Below are positions 54,801 to 61,584 of a stretch of DNA of 64,000 nucleotides, piece after piece. The notes under the pieces were generated by a model, which saw only the letters and a list, made by a program, of their open reading frames with translations, was not told the origin of the DNA and did not search any database. Position 1 is the first letter of the stretch. Each line of letters starts with the position of its first letter. Position numbers and translations under genes: made by a program. Source of the DNA: Pseudomonadota bacterium (GTDB lineage Bacteria; Bdellovibrionota; Bacteriovoracia; Bacteriovoracales; Bacteriovoracaceae); contig JAIYBW010000001.1 in assembly GCA_027488375.1 (NCBI GenBank), positions 426,223 through 490,222 of the forward strand. Direction: 5' to 3'.

Positions 54801-55246
54801 TACACGTAATTTGGTTAGGAACACTTGGTGTTCTTTATTTATCGTTTATTATTATGACTCCTGTGAAGGCACCTGCTCCTCGCAAATCTTTGGCCCAGGT
54901 TGAAGTCCAAAAATCGGTCACGGAAGATGTAAAGGAAGAGGTTAAGGCAGTTCAGGCCGTTGTTGAAGTTGAACCTGTGGACATTGAAAAAGGTAAAACA
55001 ATTTATCTTGCTCAATGTATTAAATGCCATAACAAAGATCCAAATATCAAAGGAGCCATTGGCCCTGAGTTAGTGGATGCACCTCTCGAAGTTATGCAAC
55101 ACAAGGTCATGACGGGAAGATATCCAGATGTTTTACCAGAAGGATTTGTTCCCAAAAGAAAAACCAAGCAGATGACGAAGTTTCCACAACTGGCCAAAGA
55201 TGTGCCTTCCATTCATGCTTATGTTCAATCTTTAAAAAAGAAGTAA
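54797..55246 (+). CDS. Membrane-anchored cytochrome c (first copy)
   Basis: 149 aa, TTG start in TTGA overlap. One N-terminal membrane helix (WLGTLGVLYLSFIIM), an Ala/Val/Glu-rich linker, then a class I cytochrome c with C74-I-K-C77-H78 and a likely distal Met in KVMTGRYP. GPELVDAPL is shared with the next gene. It should accept electrons from the membrane protein upstream. Confidence 0.85.
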   Translation: MIHVIWLGTLGVLYLSFIIMTPVKAPAPRKSLAQVEVQKSVTEDVKEEVKAVQAVVEVEPVDIEKGKTIYLAQCIKCHNKDPNIKGAIGPELVDAPLEVMQHKVMTGRYPDVLPEGFVPKRKTKQMTKFPQLAKDVPSIHAYVQSLKKK

Positions 55247-55600
55247 ATGAGAATTTATTTTTTGGGGGCCCTCTTGGGCCCTCTTCTTACTACAAGTATT
55301 GTTTGTGCTCAGGTCAAAGTTGATCAGGCCACCCTTGATAAAGGTAAGCGCCTCTATCTCTCAAACTGTATTCAGTGCCACAATAAAGATCCAAATTTAA
55401 AGGGAAGCCTTGGCCCTGAATTGATCGATGCCCCTCTCGAAATAGTTTATTCTAAAGTGATGACTGGTGTTTATCCTGCTAAATTGCCGGCCGGTTTTGT
55501 GCCGAAGCGTTCATCCAAAGTGATGAGAAAAATTCCAAAACTTGAAAAAGATATCCCAGCGATCCATGCCTGGATTCAGTCAGTTAAAAAGAAAAAATAA
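55247..55600 (+). CDS. Soluble periplasmic cytochrome c (second copy)
   Basis: 117 aa with a signal peptide (cleavage near VCA/QVK) and C41-I-Q-C44-H45. It is a clear paralogue of the preceding cytochrome: CHNKDPN(L/I)KG, GPEL(I/V)DAPLE, VMTG and the basic C-terminus match. It lacks the membrane anchor, so it may carry electrons onward in the periplasm. Its ATG follows the previous stop immediately. Confidence 0.88.
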   Translation: MRIYFLGALLGPLLTTSIVCAQVKVDQATLDKGKRLYLSNCIQCHNKDPNLKGSLGPELIDAPLEIVYSKVMTGVYPAKLPAGFVPKRSSKVMRKIPKLEKDIPAIHAWIQSVKKKK

Positions 55601-55603
55601 TTT

Positions 55604-55858
55604 TTAGAATCCAATGATATCAACGTAAGTGATGCCTTTAGCGAGAGCTGAAGATGATTTTGCTCTCTGGCCTTTGATGAGGATTTTCTTCTTCGCAAAA
55701 AGATCTTTAAGTTGAGAGCGTGAAATCATTTTTAGTGTTTCATTCTCATTTTGGTCTCTCAGGGCATTAAGAAGAATGTTATCCATTCTCGATTCACCAT
55801 AAGCAAGATCAAGAGTGATGCGGTAAGTGTTTTTTGGTTGCTCAGGGATATGATTCAT
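55604..55858 (-). CDS. Small S4-like RNA-binding protein
   Basis: 84 aa. The C-terminal half reads as an S4 domain: SRSQLKDLFAKKKILIKG, then a short basic stretch and GITYVDII, close to the S4 pattern (R-x-x-x-x-x-I/L-x-x-G-x-V-x-V-N-G ... G-D-x-I). S4 proteins bind structured RNA, often rRNA or tRNA. The acidic N-terminus is of unknown use. Confidence 0.6.
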   Translation of the reverse strand: MNHIPEQPKNTYRITLDLAYGESRMDNILLNALRDQNENETLKMISRSQLKDLFAKKKILIKGQRAKSSSALAKGITYVDIIGF

Positions 55859-56020
55859 AAATGTCCTTTAAAGATTTTTTCGTGTTCTACCTCAAAAAGA
55901 GTTAAAAGCCTAAGAGTTAGAAGGACTTAAGTATTTTTTACCTTTAAGCTCAAAACTATTCTCTAAGTCATCAATAAGACTTAAGATAATGTCTTAATTT
56001 ACAGACTAAAGGTTGAGAAC

Positions 56021-56656
56021 ATGACCGATTTTATTAATATCATTCTTCATTTAGACCAACACCTTCTTCAGTGGATTGGGCTTTTCGGGCCATGGTTTTA
56101 CGTTCTGATGTTTCTTATCATCTTCTGTGAGACGGGTCTTGTGGTCACTCCATTCTTACCTGGAGACTCACTGCTTTTTGCCCTCGGAGCTCTGGCGGCC
56201 ATGGAAAACGGTTTGGATGTGAGTCTTCTTCTCATTAGTTTAACCATTGCTGGTATTTTAGGTGATACCGTCAATTATCAGATTGGAAAATACTTAGGGA
56301 TTAAGGTCTTTGAGAAAGAAAGCCGCATTTTCAAAAAGCAATATCTTGATCAAACTCAAGCCTTCTATGCGAAGTGGGGATCTTTTACGATTGTGGCCGC
56401 AAGGTTTGCTCCGATTGCTCGCACCTTTGCTCCTTTTGTTGCTGGTATTGGCTCCATGGAATATAAAAAGTTTATTTCTTACAACATTATTGGGGCCGTG
56501 ACTTGGGTCTTTACCTTTATTTTAGCAGGATATTTTTTTGGTAATCTTCCCATCGTGAAAAGAAATTTTCATATCGTCATCTTTGGTGTGATTTTTGTTT
56601 CTATTCTTCCTATGCTTGTTCCGTGGGTGAAAAGTAAACTTGCTAAAAGAGCTTAG
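56021..56656 (+). CDS. DedA family membrane protein
   Basis: 211 aa with four to five membrane helices. The DedA (SNARE-associated) signature is present: FCETGLVVTPFLPGDSLLFALG, GDTVNYQIGKYLG, and RFAPIARTFAPFVAGIGSMEY. DedA proteins act as flippases for undecaprenyl phosphate or phosphatidylethanolamine in some bacteria. It is 62 bp before the photolyase pair. Confidence 0.93.
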   Translation: MTDFINIILHLDQHLLQWIGLFGPWFYVLMFLIIFCETGLVVTPFLPGDSLLFALGALAAMENGLDVSLLLISLTIAGILGDTVNYQIGKYLGIKVFEKESRIFKKQYLDQTQAFYAKWGSFTIVAARFAPIARTFAPFVAGIGSMEYKKFISYNIIGAVTWVFTFILAGYFFGNLPIVKRNFHIVIFGVIFVSILPMLVPWVKSKLAKRA

Positions 56657-56718
56657 ACAAAGGCTTATCACTTAACTTTGCCTCATTTCAGGGGGAGATG
56701 ATCAAGATAGAATAGGGC

Positions 56719-58206
56719 ATGAAAAAAGCTCTTATCATTCTTGGTGATCAACTCTTTCCTCCTGAATTTTACAACGCCCACAAGGATGCTCAGGTGTTCA
56801 TGGCCGAAGACTTAGGTCTTTGCACTCACTTCAAGTATCATAAGCACAAAATCATTTTTTTCCTTTCGGCCATGAGAACTTATGCTCAAGAATTAAAAGA
56901 GCTCAAATTTAAGGTTCATTATCATGAGCTTTCAGAGCAATCATTTACTGAGAGACTTTCTCATTTTCTTGAAGCTCAAAAAATATCAACGGTTGTAATC
57001 GGTGAGATTCAGGATAAGTTCTTTGAAAAAGAACTTAAAAATTTTCTTTCCCAAAAGAAAATAAATCTAGAGGAAATAGAAACTCCTTATTTCCTTTGTT
57101 CTCGTCAGGACTTTAAAAATTATCTCTTTTATAATCCCAAGCCTTTTATGAAGACATTTTATGAGAGAGAAAGAAAGCGCTTAAAAATCATGCTCGATAA
57201 AGATGGCAAGCCCTGGGGAGGGCAGTGGAGTTATGATTCAGATAACCGCAAAAAGGCCCCTAAGGTTCTGACCAATCTTGAGCCTCTCTTGTTTCCAGAA
57301 AATCATCACATCAAAAATGTGAAGGTCCTGGTGGATGAAAAATTTTCGGATCATCCGGGCATGAGTGATAATTTCTGGCTTCCTACGAGTCGAGCTGAAT
57401 CTATTAAAACCCTAGATCATTTTCTTCATCATCACTTAAAAGACTTTGGGGCCTATCAGGATGCCATCACTCCTAGAACGCCTTTCATGTACCATTCACT
57501 CTTATCGCCTATGATTAATGCTGGCCTCTTAACCCCTGAGGAAGTGATAAATAAAGCGATTAAAAAATACGATTCTTCGGATATTCCACTCGCTTCTCTT
57601 GAGGGATTTATCCGCCAAGTGATGGGGTGGAGAGAATTTGTTCGAGGGGTTTATCAAAATTTTTCTGAAGTCCAAGAATCAAAAAACTTTTTTAATAATA
57701 ATAGATCGCTCACCACTCATTGGTATGAGGGAACCACAGGGATTCCTCCCGTTGATGATGCCATCTTGAAGGCCCAGGATTTCGGTTATTGTCATCATAT
57801 TGAGCGCTTGATGGTGCTTTCTAATATTATGCTCCTTTGCGAATTTCATCCTCATGAGGTTCACCGTTGGTTTATGGAGATGTTTGTAGATTCTGCTGAC
57901 TGGGTGATGGGCCCAAATGTTTATGGCATGGGGCAGTTTTCTGATGGAGGCGTTTTCGCTACGAAACCTTATATCTCTGGAAGTAATTATATTCTCAAAA
58001 TGTCTGATTATAAGAAGGGTGACTGGTGTGATATTTGGGATGGTCTTTTTTGGCGATTTATCAATAAACATCGAGATTTTTTTGCTAAACAGTACCGGCT
58101 TAGTTTCATGGTTGTAACTTTTGATAAAATGGATCAGAAAAAAAAGCAACGTCTCCTTACTGCTGCAGAAGAATTTTTGAGTGAGAGAACTCATGCAAGA
58201 AATTAA
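56719..58206 (+). CDS. Photolyase/cryptochrome of the FeS-BCP (PhrB) family
   Basis: 495 aa, the usual length. N-terminal alpha/beta antenna domain ([14 protein letters not shown]); FAD domain with [16 protein letters not shown] (~297-312), [14 protein letters not shown] (356-369) and MGQFSDGG (404-411). H359-H360 match the His pair of (6-4) photolyases. Beyond KMSDY (427-431) the CxxC expected by the 4Fe-4S cluster is not seen: the line reads [11 protein letters not shown]. Only C358, C374 and C437 remain nearby. It repairs UV lesions or senses light. It overlaps the next photolyase gene by 14 nt. Confidence 0.85.
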   Translation: MKKALIILGDQLFPPEFYNAHKDAQVFMAEDLGLCTHFKYHKHKIIFFLSAMRTYAQELKELKFKVHYHELSEQSFTERLSHFLEAQKISTVVIGEIQDKFFEKELKNFLSQKKINLEEIETPYFLCSRQDFKNYLFYNPKPFMKTFYERERKRLKIMLDKDGKPWGGQWSYDSDNRKKAPKVLTNLEPLLFPENHHIKNVKVLVDEKFSDHPGMSDNFWLPTSRAESIKTLDHFLHHHLKDFGAYQDAITPRTPFMYHSLLSPMINAGLLTPEEVINKAIKKYDSSDIPLASLEGFIRQVMGWREFVRGVYQNFSEVQESKNFFNNNRSLTTHWYEGTTGIPPVDDAILKAQDFGYCHHIERLMVLSNIMLLCEFHPHEVHRWFMEMFVDSADWVMGPNVYGMGQFSDGGVFATKPYISGSNYILKMSDYKKGDWCDIWDGLFWRFINKHRDFFAKQYRLSFMVVTFDKMDQKKKQRLLTAAEEFLSERTHARN

Positions 58207-59584
58207 TCTTGTTTGGCTTAAAAGAGACCTAAGACTCACTGACCATGCACCACTTTATGCTGCTCAAAAATCTAAACTACCTCTGATCATTTTTTATTGT
58301 TTTGAACCAGAGCTTGAAAAATATTATGACTGGGACCCTAGGCATGCTCGCTTTGTTCGCCAGTCATTGGATGAAATGAAAGAAAAAGTCACTATTCTTG
58401 TGACGAGAGACAATGTCATTTCAGTTCTTCAAAACCTATCTCAGAAATTTAAAATTGTTCATCTTTTCTCTCATCAAGAGACGGGTGTGGATCCCACCTA
58501 TAAAAGAGATAAAGACGTTTCTCGTTGGTGTAAAAATCACAATATCAAATGGAAAGAATATCAAAGCAATGGAGTTGTTCGGGCCCTAAAAAATCAAGAT
58601 CAGTGGGAGAGGTTGTGGACTAAAACCATGAACCAGTTTCCTATAAAAAATAATATTGAGTCATTGAATTTTATTGATCCGCAAGAATGGCAAGACCTGG
58701 AAAAACCTTTAAGAGAAGATATTGTAGATAATCCGCCTCAATTTCAAAGAGGAGGGGAAAGTCTGGCCCACAAAGCTCTTGAAGAATTTACGGAAGAAAA
58801 ATTTTTTCTTTATCTCGCGGGGCTCTCTCAACCGGCCCAGGGACGCTACACCTGCTCTCGGCTATCTCCCTATATTTCATGGGGGAATATTTCGCTGAGA
58901 ATGGTTTATCAAAAAACAAGACAGCTGCTTTCAAAACACCCTCGAAATAAATCTATCCTTCAATTTATGAATCGATTGAAATGGCATTGTCATTTTATTC
59001 AAAAATTTGAGCGTAATGAATCTTTAGAGTTTAAAAATCTCAATTCCAACTTTGATCACATCAGAACTAAGGTTGATAAGGAAAAACTTCGTGCTTGGAA
59101 AGAGGGACAAACAGGTTACCCTCTGGTTGATGCCTGCATGAGGTGCGTGAAAGAAACTGGCTATCTTAATTTCAGAATGCGGGCCATGGTCGTTTCCTTT
59201 CTTACTCATCATTTGTGGCAGCCTTGGCAAGAAGGGGCAAGTTATCTCGCCCGTCAGTTTTTAGATTATGAACCGGGGATTCATTTCCCCCAATTCCAAA
59301 TGCAGGCCGGGGTGACAGGGATTCATACCATCCGAATTTATAATCCTGTTAAGCAATCTGAAGAAAAAGACGCTGATGCTATCTTCATCCGCGAGTGGGT
59401 TCCTGAGCTTCGTGGACTTCCCGAGCACCTCATTCACAGACCCTGGCAAATAACTCCCATGGAGCAGGGAATGTATGATTTTTATCCAGGGGTAAGCTAC
59501 CCGCAACCTATTGTTTCTCTTGAAGAAAGTATGAAAAAGGCCCGAGAGGGTCTGTGGCAGACTAAGAGGGTGTCAAATCCTTAG
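58193..59584 (+). CDS. Cryptochrome/deoxyribodipyrimidine photolyase (class I-like)
   Basis: 463 aa from ATG 58193 (GTGAGAGA upstream); GTG 58181 is possible. Antenna domain starts [18 protein letters not shown] domain: [55 protein letters not shown] and [17 protein letters not shown]. These define the cryptochrome/photolyase family with the usual Asn/Trp lines. It likely repairs CPDs with blue light. Overlap with the first photolyase shows coupled translation. Confidence 0.9.
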   Translation: MQEINLVWLKRDLRLTDHAPLYAAQKSKLPLIIFYCFEPELEKYYDWDPRHARFVRQSLDEMKEKVTILVTRDNVISVLQNLSQKFKIVHLFSHQETGVDPTYKRDKDVSRWCKNHNIKWKEYQSNGVVRALKNQDQWERLWTKTMNQFPIKNNIESLNFIDPQEWQDLEKPLREDIVDNPPQFQRGGESLAHKALEEFTEEKFFLYLAGLSQPAQGRYTCSRLSPYISWGNISLRMVYQKTRQLLSKHPRNKSILQFMNRLKWHCHFIQKFERNESLEFKNLNSNFDHIRTKVDKEKLRAWKEGQTGYPLVDACMRCVKETGYLNFRMRAMVVSFLTHHLWQPWQEGASYLARQFLDYEPGIHFPQFQMQAGVTGIHTIRIYNPVKQSEEKDADAIFIREWVPELRGLPEHLIHRPWQITPMEQGMYDFYPGVSYPQPIVSLEESMKKAREGLWQTKRVSNP

Positions 59585-59684
59585 ACACTGGATTTCAGTT
59601 TTACATCCTTGATCAGTTTCTATCCCAAAAAATCCTTTTTTTTGATTTAATCACATTCGAGTTTATGTCTTAAGAAAGGATGTT

Positions 59685-60062
59685 ATGAAATTTTTGATCT
59701 TCATTCTCCTCATGGTTTCCCAAGCGGCACTTGCTGAGTCCCAATGTGATATTAGATTGGGTCAATCAGTTGGTGTTCGAGTGATTGAGTTTGTCAGTGG
59801 ACAAGAGGTTCACTCAAAAATTGCCTTAAGAGAGATGTCTCTTTATAGCTTGAATGAAGAAATGACGAGTCTTCAGGATATGGGGATTTGTAACGCTACT
59901 ATCTTACGCAAAAAGTGTGTCCTGAAGTTTGAAAAGAAAAATACTGGTCATCAAATTACTATGTTTCGAAATCAGGATCGATGGCTCAGCTGGAATTTAA
60001 ATGGAAAGGAATCGGCCCAGAAATTAGTCAGAATTTTAAAACAGGCGGGGTATTGTTTATGA
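59685..60062 (+). CDS. Small secreted protein (first of a pair)
   Basis: 125 aa with a Sec signal (cleavage near LA/ESQ). Four or five Cys are visible (SQCDI, GICNATILRKKCVLKF and near the C-terminus YCL), likely disulfides. No family is recognised. It couples by 4 nt (ATGA) to the next secreted gene, and both share the secreted, small and Cys-bearing character. Confidence 0.55.
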   Translation: MKFLIFILLMVSQAALAESQCDIRLGQSVGVRVIEFVSGQEVHSKIALREMSLYSLNEEMTSLQDMGICNATILRKKCVLKFEKKNTGHQITMFRNQDRWLSWNLNGKESAQKLVRILKQAGYCL

Positions 60063-60463
60063 AAAGAACTAAAATTCTGGCCTATATCGTAAACTTTTAT
60101 AGCATGTCTGCAGTGGCCGGTTATGAGTGCGCTCTTCAACTGGCCCATACTGAAAATTTAAAAGAGATTGTTGCTGAGAAAGTGATCTCGATTCCAACCG
60201 GTGAAATGCAATCTAGAAGCACCGGGAGTCTTTTTGTTGAATCGCTTAAAGGTAAAAGAAAAACCTTCATTGAAGGGCGCGCTGTGCTTAGCGGTTGGGA
60301 AGGTGAAGAGGATCTTAACCTTGTGATGATGAGAACCAATGAGAAAAAAAGTTCTTTAGATACAGGCCGTATCTCTGAGACGATCACGCTTAAAGGTGAT
60401 CAAAATGAAACGGCCTGGTTTGATAATTATAAACTCGATGTGAATTGCAAAATTACAACTTAA
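60059..60463 (+). CDS. Small secreted protein (second of a pair)
   Basis: 134 aa from ATG 60059, which overlaps the previous stop; the frame also opens earlier but inside the upstream gene. Signal near MSAVAG/YEC. Two Cys (YECALQL and VNCKIT) may form one disulfide. Strand-rich. No domain is recognised. Stop interlocks (TTAA) with the convergent transglutaminase gene. Confidence 0.55.
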   Translation: MKRTKILAYIVNFYSMSAVAGYECALQLAHTENLKEIVAEKVISIPTGEMQSRSTGSLFVESLKGKRKTFIEGRAVLSGWEGEEDLNLVMMRTNEKKSSLDTGRISETITLKGDQNETAWFDNYKLDVNCKITT

Positions 60464-61524
60464 TCGTTTAAGAGTTCCCCTACACGATGAAGGATTCCCT
60501 CGAATTTCGTGGCCCGAGATGAATTCCAGAGAAAATCAGGTCTTTCATCTGATTCCCATTCTCCACCAACAATTTGGCCGCGATAATCAAGTTCTAAACG
60601 ATAAATGTAACTGCGCTTAGCAATCTTTTGATCTTTTGTTCCATGGACGATATCCCAAGTGGGTTCATTCACTTCATCAACGTAGAAAAAATCTGTAGCA
60701 ATTTTTATTTCACGCACAGTTGCCTCTGCAGCTTTTTTAGATTTTGGCAGATTGGCCGAAAGGATTTGAGACCTGTAGCCCACGATAGGTTGATTCCAAA
60801 CTTGTTTGAAGCGATCAACATCGGCCATAAAACCTTCACGGCGAAGACCAAGCATATTTGAGATCACGATATGAAAAGCTCCAGCGTTGAGATCTTCATC
60901 ACAACCTTTCGCTCCACCCATCCAAGGCCCAAAAAAGCAGCGAAGTCCCACTTGATGAGTTGATTCTGTTTCGTGGTGAAAAGCGTAGTAATAGCTCAAG
61001 AGGGCTTTAATGTCTGATGAACCAAAAGGAATAATCACTCCATCAGGATTGATCGCCGTTTTAGGAGTTGGTTCATTATGAAAGAGAGTGGCCGGGGCCC
61101 AACCATGACAAATACCGGCCCAATCAGGCGCCGTACGACTGGCCGCTGACTCAGCAAGTTCTTTGAGAGGGTAATCATATTTACCAATGAGAAGATCATA
61201 TTTCTCGCTGGGAGAAAGTTGCGCGAGTTGATTCTGACTCATGCGCAGAACTTCTTCTTTTTTAGGAGATTTGTATTTAAAGCCCTCTTTCTCACGAGTA
61301 TTCCAGCGCACATTGATTCCCCCTTGCGCCGATGGCCAGTAGTGACCAGACCATGCTCTAGGGCCGATTTGCACACTTCCTTCGAGGGGAAGAGAATCAA
61401 ACTGATGAGTAAATCCAGAGGCCATTATTTCTGGTTCTGAAAAGCCTTTCCATTCAGCATTCATCGAGTCAGGTTGGAAGGCAAAAGCGCAGAGAGAAGA
61501 AATGAGAATTAAAATATTGAGCAT
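60460..61524 (-). CDS. Secreted elicitor-type transglutaminase
   Basis: 354 aa with a signal (cleavage near FA/FQP). The TGase-elicitor family (Phytophthora GP42-like) pattern is present: WAGICHGWAPA with catalytic C139 and H140, NAGAFHIVISN with H218, and FMADVDRFKQVWNQPIVGY with Asp D235 or D237. Such enzymes cross-link Gln and Lys or hydrolyse Gln. Known bacterial members are secreted. Here it could modify envelope or foreign proteins. Confidence 0.8.
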   Translation of the reverse strand: MLNILILISSLCAFAFQPDSMNAEWKGFSEPEIMASGFTHQFDSLPLEGSVQIGPRAWSGHYWPSAQGGINVRWNTREKEGFKYKSPKKEEVLRMSQNQLAQLSPSEKYDLLIGKYDYPLKELAESAASRTAPDWAGICHGWAPATLFHNEPTPKTAINPDGVIIPFGSSDIKALLSYYYAFHHETESTHQVGLRCFFGPWMGGAKGCDEDLNAGAFHIVISNMLGLRREGFMADVDRFKQVWNQPIVGYRSQILSANLPKSKKAAEATVREIKIATDFFYVDEVNEPTWDIVHGTKDQKIAKRSYIYRLELDYRGQIVGGEWESDERPDFLWNSSRATKFEGILHRVGELLND

Positions 61525-61584
61525 AGCAAAAACCTCTTTTGGTGCGGAGAGTTTTAGCTGTTGCGCAGAGCGTTTGGGAAGCTT

